A stretch of 64,000 bases of DNA. Source: Streptomyces sp. PKU-EA00015. Lineage in GTDB: Bacteria; Actinomycetota; Actinomycetes; Streptomycetales; Streptomycetaceae. The stretch's first letter is position 1, and every line of letters starts with the position of its first letter. The stretch spans positions 1 through 64,000 of the forward strand of contig NZ_JABZEE010000050.1 in NCBI RefSeq assembly GCF_013387495.1, written 5' to 3'. This document shows, in pieces, positions 54,585-63,160 of the stretch. Position numbers and translations under genes: made by a program. The notes below the pieces were generated by a model. The model worked only from the letters and a program-made list of their open reading frames with translations. It was not told the origin of the DNA and made no database searches.

Positions 54585-56717
54585 ATGGGGGCCGTACGGA
54601 GCGCAACCGAACCACCGCAGGCGAAGCCGCCCGCGCGCCACCGGGCCGTGCCCTGGGCGATCGTCCTGCTCTGGGTGGCGGTCATCGCCCTCGCCGGCCC
54701 GTTCGCGGGCAAGCTGGGTGACGTCCAGCGCGACAACATCGTCGACTACCTGCCGGCGAGCGCCGACTCCACGCAGGTCGCGAAGATCCAGCAGGCCCTG
54801 CCCGGCGGCGAGTCCACCGACCTCGTCGTCGTCTTCCACCGCGACGGCGGACTGACGGACGCCGACCGTGCCGACGCCCGGCGTCGGCTCGACCGGATCG
54901 CGGACGCCCACCCGCTCGCGAGCGGCCCGCCCCGGGGCGTGCCCTCCCAGGACGGCGGCACGCTGATGTTCCCGGTGTCCAGCAACGAACCCGGGACCGA
55001 CAACGAGGCGCGCGCCGCGTTCGTCGAGGACGTGCGCGAACGGCTCGGCGACGGCGCCGGGGTGAGCGGGGGCAGGCCGGGCCTCACCGTCGACGTGGGC
55101 GGGTCCGGCGCCCTGCAGACCGACATGGAGGCCGTCTTCGAGACCATCGACGGCACCCTCATGATCGCCACGGTGAGCGTGGTCGCCGTCCTGCTGATCC
55201 TCACCTACCGCAGTCCGTTCCTGTGGCTCGTGCCCCTGGCCGTCGTCGGCGTCGCCGCGCTCACCTCGCGGGCCGTGATCTACGGTCTCGTCCAGGGCTT
55301 CGACCTCACCGTCACCAGCCAGAGCGGCGGCATCATGACCGTCCTCGTCTTCGGCGCAGGCACCGACTACGCGCTCCTGCTGGTCGCCCGCTACCGCGAG
55401 GAACTGCGCCGCGTCCAGCGGCCGTACGACGCCATGCTCGCCGCCCTGCGCGGCTGCGGACCCGCCGTCCTCGCCTCCTCCGGCACGGTCGCCGCCGGAC
55501 TGCTCTGCCTGCTGGCCGCCGACCTCAACAGCGCGAGGGGGCTCGGGCCGGTCGGCGCGGTCGGCGTCGTCTGCGCGCTGGCCGCCATGCTCAGCCTGCT
55601 CCCGGCCGTCCTGGTGCTCCTCGGCCGCCGCGTGTTCTGGCCGCTCGTGCCCGCGTACGGCTCCCGGCCCGAGCAGCGCCGCTCGCTGTTCACCGCGATG
55701 GGCGGCTCCGCGGGGCGCAGGCCCCAACTCGTCCTCGGCTCAGGCGTCGTCCTGCTCTGTGCGCTCGCCCTCGGTGTGCTCGGGCTGCCGGGCAGCCTCA
55801 GCCAGGAGGACAGCTTCACCGACCGGCCCGAGTCCGTCTCCGCGATGCGCACCCTCGCCGACGCCTACCCCGAGCGCAGCGCCCAGCCCATCAGCGTCGT
55901 GGCCCCGGCGGACCGCGCCGACCAGGTGCTCGCCGAGGCCCGCGCCACCGATGGCGTCGCCGCCGCCGAGGCCGGACGCACCGGCGACGGCTGGACCGAG
56001 ATCGCCGTCTTCGCGAAGGACGGTCCGGACACCGCCGGGGAGACGGCCACCATCGAGGCGCTGCGTGCCGGCCTCGACGGCAGCCACGTCGGCGGGCCCA
56101 GCGCCCAGCAGCGCGATCTCGAGGAGACCAACACCCGTGACAGCCTCGTGATCATCCCCCTGGTGCTCGTCGCGGTCCTGCTCGTCCTGATCGCCCTGCT
56201 GCGCAGCCTTGTCGCCCCGCTGATCCTCATCGCCGCCGTCGTCGCCGTGTGGGGAGCGGCGCTGGGGCTCGGGGGTCTCGTCTTCGAAGGGCTCTTCGGC
56301 TTCGACGGCATGGACCCCGGACTGCCGTTGCTCTCCTTCGTGTTCCTCGTGGCGCTGGGCGTCGACTACGGGATCTTCCTGATGCATCGGATGCGCGAGG
56401 AGGTCCTGTCGGGCGCCGACCCGGCCGCGGCGGCGCTGACGGCGCTGCGCACCACGGGCGGGGTGATCGCGTCGGCGGGCCTCGTGCTGGCGGCGACGTT
56501 CGCGGTGCTGATGAACCTGCCCCTGGTGGCGCTGGTCGAGATGGGCTTCGTGGTGGCGGTGGGAGTGCTGCTGGACACGTTCCTGGTGCGGACGTATCTG
56601 GTGACGTCGGCGAGTGTGCTGCTGGGGCGGCGGGTGTGGTGGCCGGGGGCGCTGAGCCGGCGACCGGGCGCCGTGCCGGTGGCACCGGAGGCGCCGCAAC
56701 CGGCAGGCCGACTGTAA
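54585..56717 (+). CDS. MMPL family RND-type transporter
   Basis: 710 aa from ATG 54585 with GGGGAGG 6 bases upstream. Two repeats of one helix, a large extracellular loop and a cluster of five helices. Typical parts: VPWAIVLLWVAVIALAGPFAG at the N-terminus, NIVDYLPASADST near 49, GAGTDYALLLVARYREEL near 258-275 and its second-half counterpart LGVDYGIFLMHRMREE near 590-605; the Asp in these motifs carries protons. Relatives export lipids, siderophores or drugs. A histidine kinase/response regulator pair follows after a repeat-filled gap, a frequent combination in Streptomyces. Confidence 0.9.
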   Translation: MGAVRSATEPPQAKPPARHRAVPWAIVLLWVAVIALAGPFAGKLGDVQRDNIVDYLPASADSTQVAKIQQALPGGESTDLVVVFHRDGGLTDADRADARRRLDRIADAHPLASGPPRGVPSQDGGTLMFPVSSNEPGTDNEARAAFVEDVRERLGDGAGVSGGRPGLTVDVGGSGALQTDMEAVFETIDGTLMIATVSVVAVLLILTYRSPFLWLVPLAVVGVAALTSRAVIYGLVQGFDLTVTSQSGGIMTVLVFGAGTDYALLLVARYREELRRVQRPYDAMLAALRGCGPAVLASSGTVAAGLLCLLAADLNSARGLGPVGAVGVVCALAAMLSLLPAVLVLLGRRVFWPLVPAYGSRPEQRRSLFTAMGGSAGRRPQLVLGSGVVLLCALALGVLGLPGSLSQEDSFTDRPESVSAMRTLADAYPERSAQPISVVAPADRADQVLAEARATDGVAAAEAGRTGDGWTEIAVFAKDGPDTAGETATIEALRAGLDGSHVGGPSAQQRDLEETNTRDSLVIIPLVLVAVLLVLIALLRSLVAPLILIAAVVAVWGAALGLGGLVFEGLFGFDGMDPGLPLLSFVFLVALGVDYGIFLMHRMREEVLSGADPAAAALTALRTTGGVIASAGLVLAATFAVLMNLPLVALVEMGFVVAVGVLLDTFLVRTYLVTSASVLLGRRVWWPGALSRRPGAVPVAPEAPQPAGRL

Positions 56718-56736
56718 GGACCCACCCCGCCCTCCC

Positions 56737-56937
56737 CCTAGGGTCTTTCGTTTGGATAGGCCGGATCAGTGAGTGGGGGTCCCCCCACGCCCGCAGGGCG
56801 TAGGGGGAGGGTCTGGTGCGTGCGATCGCAAGGCGGAGGAGGGAGACAATGGCGGAGCCATGGCGACCGACGACAACGCGGCGAGCGTGCGTGCCAGGGC
56901 CCGCGAGCCCGGCATGATCCAAACGAGAGGCCCTAGG
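56737..56937. mobile_element. 201-bp MITE-like element, family 2, with 21-bp terminal inverted repeats
   Basis: Ends 56737-56757 and 56917-56937 are inverted copies matching at 19 of 21 bases (core CTAGGG...TCGTTTGGAT). No ORF of its own; it contains a short piece resembling family 1 (CCCCCACGCCCGCAGGGCGT) near the left end and GGCGGAGCCATGGCGACCGA inside. No clear target duplication. Small non-autonomous transposon derivative or other palindromic repeat. Confidence 0.65.
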
Positions 56938-56954
56938 CCTGACGGCCGTGGGAG

Positions 56955-57205
56955 GTGCCCCCATCCCTGAACCGGGGGCTCCGCCCCCGGACCGTCCCCC
57001 TAGGCCTGGCGGCCGAGGGACCCCTGCGCCCTGTGGGCGTGGGGGACCCCCAGTGCCTCGATCGTCGGCGGGGCTGCATTGCAGCCCGTCTGGGGTCCCT
57101 CCCACGGCCGCCAGGCCGTAGGGGGAGTCTGAGGACACCGCGCGAAGCGCGGTACGGGGCCCGGGGCTTGCCCCGGTTACGGGATGGGGCGGGGTGGGGA
57201 AAAGG
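56955..57205. repeat. Palindromic intergenic repeat, family 1, full-length copy E
   Basis: The most complete copy: left end CCCTGAACCGGGGGCTCCGCC, left arm CCCCCTAGGCCTGGCGGCC, centre GGGGCTGCATTGCAGCCC (57071-57088), right arm CCACGGCCGCCAGGCCGTAG, module GAGGACACCGCGCGAAGCGCGG, and right end CCGGTTACGGGATGGGGCGGGG. The right end is the inverted form of the left end of copy A, so the unit is a long imperfect palindrome. It lies 25 bases before the kinase start. Confidence 0.8.
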
Positions 57206-57230
57206 CAGGCAACGCGACCAGGATGGAGCC

Positions 57231-58463
57231 GTGCAGGATTCACACACCGCCCCGCGCCCGCGCCCGCGCCTCGGCGAACGCGTGCTCACCGCGATGAGCC
57301 GCGACCCTCTCACCGCACCCCACCGCGCCCGCAACGACGCGATCCTCGCCGCCGGCGTCGGGCTCGTGTCGCTCCTCCTCGCGCTGTTCGTCGACGAAGG
57401 GCGCAGGCCCGACGCCCTGGGGTGGGCGCTCCTCGCCGGGACGGCCGTGCCCCTCGTGTGGCGGCGGTCGCGGACCGGGCTCGTGCTCGTCGCCGTGCTG
57501 CTGTGCGTCGCGCCGTACCACGCGCTCGACAACGCCCACGCCGCACCCGTCCCGGCGTCGCTGCTCGCCCTGTACACGTTCGCCGCCACGGCCCGCCCAC
57601 TGCACACGCTGCTGGTCGGCGGCGGCGTCATCGGGATCACGCTCACCGTGATGTTCGGCGTCGGGGCCCACGAGGGGTTGGAGGCCCTGCGGACAACGGG
57701 CTGGATCCTCGCCGTCCTCGTCTTCGGCGTCGACGTGCGCGTCTACCGCCTCTACATCGCCTCCGTCGTCGGCCGTGCCGAGCGTGCCGAACGCACCCGC
57801 GAGGAGGAGGCGGCCCGGCGGGTCGCGGAGGAACGGCTGCGCATCGCCCGGGACCTGCACGATCTGCTCGCGCACTCCATCACCCTCATCGGCGTGCAGA
57901 CCTCGGTCGCGTCCCACGTCCTGACCGTCGACCCCGACCGCCTCGACCGCGCCCAGATCGCCGAGGCGCTCGACGACATCGCCGAAACGTGCCGCACCGC
58001 GCGCGGCGAACTGCGCGCCACGTTGGAGGTGCTGCGCGCCGACGGACCCGACGGGGACGGGCCGTTGCCCGGCCTGGCCGCGCTGCCCGGTCTCGTACGC
58101 GCAGCGGGGGCGCGGCTGACCCTGGACGCCGGGGAGGGGGCACTGCCGCCCGCGGTGGAGGCCGCCGCGTACCGGATCGTGCAGGAGTCGCTGACCAACG
58201 CCGTACGGCACGGCGGCGCGGGGGCCCGTGTGGACGTCGCCTTGGAGCGGCGCGGAGAGGAACTGCATGTCACGGTCACCGACGACGGCACATCGTCTCC
58301 CGCGGCCGAAAAGCCGTACGGGTCCTCCGGCTTCGGCATCATCGGGATGCGGGAACGGGCCCGCAGCGTCGGAGGGACGCTGTCGGCCGGCCCGCGCACG
58401 GACGCGGCCGGCTTCGAGGTCGCCGCGATGTTGCCCCTGCAGCCCACGGAGGCCGCCGCATGA
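57231..58463 (+). CDS. Sensor histidine kinase (HisKA_3/NarL-partner type)
   Basis: 410 aa from GTG 57231 (QDSHTAPRPRPR), GGATGGAG just upstream. About five membrane helices (residues 38-170), a short linker, dimerisation/phosphoacceptor box RIARDLHDLLAHSIT with His near 208, and HATPase motifs ESLTNAVRHGG near 320 and GFGIIGMRERA near 368. The sensing part is only membrane helices, so the signal is probably in or at the membrane. Co-translated with the response regulator (ATGA overlap); linked to the MMPL transporter upstream. Confidence 0.93.
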   Translation: MQDSHTAPRPRPRLGERVLTAMSRDPLTAPHRARNDAILAAGVGLVSLLLALFVDEGRRPDALGWALLAGTAVPLVWRRSRTGLVLVAVLLCVAPYHALDNAHAAPVPASLLALYTFAATARPLHTLLVGGGVIGITLTVMFGVGAHEGLEALRTTGWILAVLVFGVDVRVYRLYIASVVGRAERAERTREEEAARRVAEERLRIARDLHDLLAHSITLIGVQTSVASHVLTVDPDRLDRAQIAEALDDIAETCRTARGELRATLEVLRADGPDGDGPLPGLAALPGLVRAAGARLTLDAGEGALPPAVEAAAYRIVQESLTNAVRHGGAGARVDVALERRGEELHVTVTDDGTSSPAAEKPYGSSGFGIIGMRERARSVGGTLSAGPRTDAAGFEVAAMLPLQPTEAAA

Positions 58464-59119
58464 TCCGCGTACTGCTCGCCGACGACCAGACCCTTGTACG
58501 CGCCGCGTTCGCGATGCTCGTCGAGTCGGCCCGTGACATGGAGGTCGTCGGTCAGGCCGGGACCGGTGCCGAGGCCGTTGAACTGGCCCGCAGCGAACGG
58601 GCGGACCTCGTCGTCATGGACATCCGCATGCCCGAGCTCGACGGCATCGAGGCCACGCGGCTGATCGCCGCCGACGAGGACCTCGCGGGCGTGAAGGTCC
58701 TGGTGCTCACGACGTACGACACGGACGAGCACATCGTCGAGGCGCTGCGCGCGGGCGCGTCGGGGTTCCTGGTGAAGGACACCAGGCCGGCCGATCTGCT
58801 GGCCGCGATCCGGACTGTCGCGGCGGGGGAGTCGCTGCTCTCCCCGGGGCCCACGTCCCGCCTGATCGCCCGTGTCCTGAGCGCGCCCCGGCTGCCGTCC
58901 ACGGGCGGCCCCGACGGTCTCACGGACCGCGAGCGCCAGGTCCTGACCCTGGTCGCCCGCGGCCTCAACAACACGGAGATCGCCGAGTCCCTGGGCCTGA
59001 GCCCGCTCACGGCCAAGACGCACGTGAGCCGGATCATGGGCAAGCTGGGCGCCCGTGACCGGGCCCAACTCGTCATCGCTACCTACGAGTCGGGCCTGGT
59101 GACGCCGGGCGGCGAGTAG
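58460..59119 (+). CDS. NarL/LuxR-type response regulator
   Basis: 219 aa; ATG overlaps the kinase stop by 4 bases. Receiver domain with acidic pocket ADDQ near 7-10, phosphoacceptor Asp near 54 in VVMDIRMPELDG, TTYD near 82 and Lys near 105 in FLVKD. C-terminal LuxR helix-turn-helix: LTDRERQVLTLVARGLNN and ESLGLSPLTAKTHVSRIM (about 152-200). Probably controls the MMPL gene; a perfect palindrome lies upstream of that gene. Confidence 0.94.
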   Translation: MIRVLLADDQTLVRAAFAMLVESARDMEVVGQAGTGAEAVELARSERADLVVMDIRMPELDGIEATRLIAADEDLAGVKVLVLTTYDTDEHIVEALRAGASGFLVKDTRPADLLAAIRTVAAGESLLSPGPTSRLIARVLSAPRLPSTGGPDGLTDRERQVLTLVARGLNNTEIAESLGLSPLTAKTHVSRIMGKLGARDRAQLVIATYESGLVTPGGE

Positions 59120-59671
59120 CGCCGGCCGAGGCGGAGCCGGGCCCGTCCGGTGACGGCGGCGGCCTCGACGTCCGGGGCCCGTGCGGTGGAGGACGGCGCT
59201 GCCGTGCTCTGCGCCCAGGTGCGGCTCGCGGCATCCTGACAGTCTGTCACCGTGAGGGCAACGAGCGGGCGCAGGCCCTCACGGCGCGATGATGTGGTCG
59301 AGCCGGAACGGGTTCCCGGGGTCGTACCGCCGCTTGACCGCGCGCAGCCGGTCGTAGTTCTGCCGGTAGTTGGCGCGCATCGAGGGCAGCGTCGCGCCGT
59401 AGGCGCCGCTGCCCACCGCCGTTGCCGGGCCGGGACCCGGGGCAGCACCTGGCAGGCCGGGACACCGCGTCTCTTGCGGGGCGGGGCCTTGCCGCCTCCG
59501 GGCGCGCCCGCGAAGCCGGCACCGGCCCGCCCGGCACGGACCGCACCGGCCCGCCCCGTCACGCGTGGCCGAAAAGCACGCCTTGTCGGGGCATCCCGTC
59601 ATACCAACAATGCGCATGACAACTCGGGCCGTCACATCGGCCACTCACGTCGCATTGAGGGGACCCCCCAC
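59120..59671. other. 552-base gap with an oxidase remnant and promoter region of the S1 protease
   Basis: Holds the remnant listed at 59279-59413. The rest (59120-59278 and 59414-59671) shows no gene I can support; 59560-59660 is A+T-richer and probably contains the protease promoter, with GGGG 9 bases before its ATG. Confidence 0.5.
59279..59413 (-). pseudogene. C-terminal remnant of an FAD-linked (berberine-bridge type) oxidase
   Basis: Only about 42 residues remain: AYGATLPSMRANY, then RQNYDRLRAVKRRYDPGNPF and RLDHIIAP before the stop. The motif NYDRLRAVKRRYDPxNxFR is the conserved end of BBE-type FAD oxidases. Everything upstream is lost; the open frame continues into unrelated G+C-rich sequence without a start. 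Confidence 0.75.
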
Positions 59672-60511
59672 ATGAACAAGCCTCTCGCCGGCACCCTGCT
59701 CGCCCTCGCCCTCCTCGGGGTGGGCGCCGCGCCGGCAGTCGCCGCCGAGACCGCCGGCGAACCCGCGGTCGAGGCGCAGGCGGTGGACTTCGCCGGAACC
59801 GTCGCGCTCAGCAACTGTTCCGGCTCCGTCGTCAGGACGGCCGCCTCTCAGCCGAGCGACCCCGCACTCGTGCTCTCCAACGGCCACTGCCTGGAGACGG
59901 GCTTCCCCGCGCCCGGTGAGGTCGTGGTCGACCAGCGGTCCTCGCGCAGTTTCGGCCTGCTCGACTCGGCGGGCAGCCGCGTCGCCACCTTGCGCGCAAG
60001 CAAGATCGCGTACGGGACGATGACGGACACCGACGTCTCGCTGTACCAACTCACCAGCACCTACGGGCAGATCGAGTCCCGCTACGGCATCAAGGCGCTG
60101 GAGCTGAACGACGCCCGTCCGGCCGCGGGCACGGCCATCAAGGTCGTCTCGGGCTACTGGAAGCGGATCTACAGCTGCGACGTCGACGGCTTCGCCTACC
60201 TTCTCAAGGAAGGCGCCTGGACCTGGAAGGACTCGATCCGTTACACCTCCAGCTGCGACACCATCGGCGGAACCTCCGGCTCCCCGGTCGTGGACGCCGC
60301 CACCGGCAAGGTCGTCGCCGTCAACAACACGGGCAACGAGGATGGCGGACGCTGCACGGACAACAACCCGTGCGAGGTCGACGAGAGCGGCAACGTGACG
60401 GTGCGCGAGGGCATCAACTACGGGCAGCAGACCCACACGCTCGTGCCCTGCATCGGCCCCGGAAGCCGGATCGACCTGAACCGGGCGGGCTGCGCGGTCC
60501 CCAAGCCGTGA
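59672..60511 (+). CDS. Secreted trypsin-like serine protease (S1 family)
   Basis: 279 aa from ATG 59672. Sec signal peptide (KPLAGTLLALALLGVGAAPAVA, cleavage near residue 25), short propeptide (AETAGEPAVEAQAVDF), then the protease: catalytic His in LSNGHCLE near 71, Asp in MTDTDVSLYQL near 119, and Ser in GGTSGSPVV near 204. Cysteines SNCSGS/NGHC, IYSCD/SSCDT and RCTDNNPC likely form disulfides. Exported to the medium or cell wall. Single-gene unit ended by a bidirectional terminator. Confidence 0.9.
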   Translation: MNKPLAGTLLALALLGVGAAPAVAAETAGEPAVEAQAVDFAGTVALSNCSGSVVRTAASQPSDPALVLSNGHCLETGFPAPGEVVVDQRSSRSFGLLDSAGSRVATLRASKIAYGTMTDTDVSLYQLTSTYGQIESRYGIKALELNDARPAAGTAIKVVSGYWKRIYSCDVDGFAYLLKEGAWTWKDSIRYTSSCDTIGGTSGSPVVDAATGKVVAVNNTGNEDGGRCTDNNPCEVDESGNVTVREGINYGQQTHTLVPCIGPGSRIDLNRAGCAVPKP

Positions 60512-60517
60512 CGCGAA

Positions 60518-60560
60518 GGACGGCCGGTTCCGGGGCCGTGAGCCCCGGAACCGGCCGTCC
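60518..60560. terminator. Bidirectional terminator between the S1 protease and fprA
   Basis: Perfect 19-base arms (60518-60536 with 60542-60560), loop CGTGA, between two convergent stops. Confidence 0.88.
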
Positions 60561-60576
60561 GCACGGTCCGCGCGCG

Positions 60577-61944
60577 TTACGCGCCGCTCGCCCGGAGCAT
60601 GTCCTCGCGCTCGACGATCTTCACGCGCTCGCGGCCCTGCGGCTCGCCCAGCGCCTTCTCGGCCTCGTCCAGCCGGTACCAGCCGTCCCACGTCGTGTAG
60701 CGGACGTTCCGGTCCGCGAGGAAGGACTCCACCGCCTCCGGCTCCGGCGAAGCCGGCGTCAGGAGACGCCCGTTCGCGTGGTCGTCCAGCAGGTTCGCGA
60801 CGGTCTCGTTCGCGTCGCCCTTCGTGTGGCCGATCAGGCCGACCGGGCCGCGCCGGATCCAGCCGGTGACGTACGTCGAGTCCATGTGCTCACCGGTCTC
60901 CTCCATCACCCGGCCGCCCTCGTCCGGGACGGTGCCGGAGGCGACGTCCCAGGGGAGCTTGGGCAGCTCGTCGGAGAGGTAACCGACCGCGCGGTAGACC
61001 GCGGTGACGTCCCAGTCCTTGAACTCGCCCGTGCCCTTCACGTTGCCCGTGCCGTCGAGTTGCGTGCGCTCGGTGCGCAGGCCGGTGACTTTGCCGTCCT
61101 CGCCGAGGATCTCGGCCGGGGACTCGAAGAAGTGCAGGAACAGCTTGTGCGGGCGGTCGCCGGTGTCGCGGATCGCCCAGTTCTCCAGGGTCTTCGCGAC
61201 CATGTCCGCCTGCTTGTTGCCGCGGCGGGTCTCGATGGAGCCCTCGTCGTAGTCGATGTCCTCGGGGTCGACGATGACCTCGATGTTCGGCGAGTGGTCG
61301 AGCTCCCGCAGCTCCATCGGGCTGAACTTCGCCTGTGCCGGACCACGGCGGCCGAAGACGTGGATCTCGACGGCCTTGTTCGCCTTGAGGCCCTCGTAGA
61401 CGTTCGGCGGGATCTCGGTGGGCAGCAGCTCGTCGGCCGTCTTGGCGAGGATCCGGGATATGTCGAGGGCCACGTTGCCGACGCCGAGGACGGCGACCTT
61501 CTCGGCCTCCAGCGGCCAGGTGCGCGGCACGTCCGGGTGGCCGTCGTACCAGGACGCGAAGTCGGCGGCGCCGTACGAGCCGTCCAGCTCGACGCCCGGG
61601 ATCCGCAGTTCGCGGTCGGCCATCGCGCCGGTGGAGAAGATCACGGCGTCGTAGAAGGCGCGCAGGTCGTCCAGGTGAATGTCGGTCCCGTAGTCGACGT
61701 TGCCGAAGAGCCGCACCTGCGGCTTGTCGAGCACCTGGTGCAGGGCGGTGATGATGCCCTTGATCCGCGGGTGGTCGGGGGCGACGCCGTACCGGATGAG
61801 GCCGAAGGGCGCGGGCATCCGCTCGAAGAGGTCGATCGACACACCGGGCTCGGTGGCGGCCACCTCGGACTTCAGCAGCGCATCAGCGGCGTAGATCCCG
61901 GCGGGGCCGGCTCCGACGATGGCTACCCGCAGGGGGCGGGGCAT
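60577..61944 (-). CDS. fprA: Ferredoxin/adrenodoxin-type NADP+ reductase (FprA-like)
   Basis: 455 aa from ATG 61944 with GAAGGGA 8 bases upstream; an ATG 42 bases earlier is in frame but has no ribosome site. FAD-binding VAIVGAGPAGIYAAD at 6-20, PFGLIRYGVAPDHP near 45-58, NADP-binding VLGVGNVALDISRIL near 150, GRRGPAQAKF near 195, and WIRRGPVGLIGHTKGDANETV near 372. Same layout and length as mycobacterial FprA and mitochondrial adrenodoxin reductase. It supplies electrons from NADPH to ferredoxins for cytochromes P450 and similar enzymes. Upstream iron-box-like repeats suggest iron control. Confidence 0.94.
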   Translation of the reverse strand: MPRPLRVAIVGAGPAGIYAADALLKSEVAATEPGVSIDLFERMPAPFGLIRYGVAPDHPRIKGIITALHQVLDKPQVRLFGNVDYGTDIHLDDLRAFYDAVIFSTGAMADRELRIPGVELDGSYGAADFASWYDGHPDVPRTWPLEAEKVAVLGVGNVALDISRILAKTADELLPTEIPPNVYEGLKANKAVEIHVFGRRGPAQAKFSPMELRELDHSPNIEVIVDPEDIDYDEGSIETRRGNKQADMVAKTLENWAIRDTGDRPHKLFLHFFESPAEILGEDGKVTGLRTERTQLDGTGNVKGTGEFKDWDVTAVYRAVGYLSDELPKLPWDVASGTVPDEGGRVMEETGEHMDSTYVTGWIRRGPVGLIGHTKGDANETVANLLDDHANGRLLTPASPEPEAVESFLADRNVRYTTWDGWYRLDEAEKALGEPQGRERVKIVEREDMLRASGA

Positions 61945-61994
61945 GTTCAGGTTCCCTTCGAGCGGCGACAACTGGCTCGTCGGCAACCCTAAAC

Positions 61995-62013
61995 AAAGGC
62001 AAGCCTAAGTCAG
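61995..62013. promoter_or_regulatory. Iron-box-like (DmdR/IdeR type) sequence upstream of fprA
   Basis: AAAGGCAAGCCTAAGTCAG agrees with the WTAGGTWAGSCTWACCTWA consensus at about 13 of 19 positions, all in the left and central part; the right half-site is poor. 51 bases before the fprA ATG. Confidence 0.35.
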
Positions 62014-62036
62014 TACCCGGTCCCATTCTATGGGCT

Positions 62037-62053
62037 CATAAGGCAGGCTTATG
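62037..62053. promoter_or_regulatory. Inverted repeat upstream of fprA
   Basis: CATAAG, 5 bases, CTTATG. Related in sequence to the iron-box-like motif 42 bases away but one base too short for a true iron box. Confidence 0.35.
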
Positions 62054-62343
62054 GGTGCTCAAAGGCCTGCTTGATGACTGGCCGCGAGAGATCGCCACCG
62101 GGGATTGCGGTGCACGCGGCCTTGGCCATGGGGCAACACCCTTGCCCCGCTGCTCGTTTGGCGCGGGCACAGGACCCGTCCAGCGTACTTGCTCAGCGTG
62201 ACGCTCCGCATGCGAAAGGTGAATCCGGAGCAGAATGGGAACGCTCGGGACACGCCGTGTCCGCTCGTCGAATCAGGGTGCCGCGCGGTGGACACTGTCC
62301 GCCTGATCGCGGCAGCTCTGCCCAGGGAAGGGGACCGTACGCC

Positions 62344-62559
62344 ATGACCCTGCCCATCGGTACGTACGTCGTCGACACCCGCACCGGCCGGGTGGGCCGG
62401 CTCATGGGGCCGGCCGGCCCGTTCCTCTCGCTGAGACCCGTCGGCGGGGGCCGGGAGTGGGAGTGCTCCCCGGAAGAGGTGCGGCCCGCGACGGCGGCGG
62501 AGCGGATCAGCGCGACGACGGCGTACGTGAACGCCCGCAGCCGGGGCGAACTGCCCTGA
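62344..62559 (+). CDS. Small conserved protein of unknown function
   Basis: 71 aa from ATG 62344 with GAAGGGGA about 9 bases upstream; GTGs further up are in frame but less likely. Sequence starts MTLPIGTYVVDTRTGRVG and contains LMGPAGPFLSLRPVGGGREWE, a small beta-barrel-like pattern as in SH3-like domains, ending in a helical ARSRGELP. No membrane or signal segment. Divergent from fprA and followed after 6 bases by the convergent DinB gene. Codon usage supports it as real. Confidence 0.7.
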   Translation: MTLPIGTYVVDTRTGRVGRLMGPAGPFLSLRPVGGGREWECSPEEVRPATAAERISATTAYVNARSRGELP

Positions 62560-62565
62560 CTCGGG

Positions 62566-63078
62566 TCAGTAGTAACCGGTCTCGCCGTCCAGGAGCTCCC
62601 TTATCGCGTCCATGTGTCCCGCGTGACGGGCGGTCTCCTCGATCATGTGGATCAGCATCCAGCGCAGCGACGCCTGGCCGGACGCGAAGTCGGGATGGCG
62701 GCCGACCTCGTCGAAGCCGTGGGCGGCGATGATCTCGTCGGAGACCCCGCACTGCTTCTCGTACTCGTCCAGGAGCTGCGCGAGCGGGATGCCCTCCGCC
62801 CGCATGTCCGCGTCCTCGGGCTCGTTGACGAACTGCGGTCCCTCGGCCGGGCGGCCCAGGAACAGGACCTCGAACCAGGTGTGCTCGACCCAGCGCAGGT
62901 GGGAGACGATCCCCGCCATGGTCATCAGGGGCGAGGAGGGCAGGACCGCACGGTGGGCGTCTTCGTCGGACAGGCCCTCGCACTTGTAGTGCACGATCGC
63001 GCGCTGCATGTCGAACCAGCCGAGGAGTTGCGTCCGTTCGTCCGCGGAGAAGGGGGGACGGGTGCGGGAAGGCGTCAT
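62566..63078 (-). CDS. DinB-like (DUF664) metal-binding protein
   Basis: 170 aa from ATG (MTPSRTRPPFSADERTQLL). Four-helix-bundle pattern with the three metal-binding histidines: HLRWVEH near 60-66 and HMIEETARHAGH near 144-155. The DinB superfamily includes mycothiol- and bacillithiol-dependent transferases; actinobacterial DUF664 members may use mycothiol, but no specific reaction can be given. Confidence 0.87.
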   Translation of the reverse strand: MTPSRTRPPFSADERTQLLGWFDMQRAIVHYKCEGLSDEDAHRAVLPSSPLMTMAGIVSHLRWVEHTWFEVLFLGRPAEGPQFVNEPEDADMRAEGIPLAQLLDEYEKQCGVSDEIIAAHGFDEVGRHPDFASGQASLRWMLIHMIEETARHAGHMDAIRELLDGETGYY

Positions 63079-63160
63079 GGGCGCGGACGCTAGCGCGGTC
63101 CGGGCCCCGGCGGCACCGGATTATCGGCCGGTCCGTGCGGCGCGGCGCCGGCTGCCCGTG

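Larger units (their letters stand above)
61945..62343. other. 399-base divergent gap, fprA to the small protein gene
   Basis: No gene supported. The fprA-proximal 110 bases are A+T-rich and carry three related motifs: AAAGGCAAGCCTAAG (61995), ATAAGGCAGGCTTAT (62038) and CAAAGGCCTGCTTGA (about 62059). The rest is ordinary composition, presumably the promoter of the small gene. Confidence 0.5.

Noticed and set aside
62059..62295. 78-codon minus-strand frame upstream of fprA
   Set aside because: No ribosome site, no recognisable motif, and it lies in the divergent promoter region.
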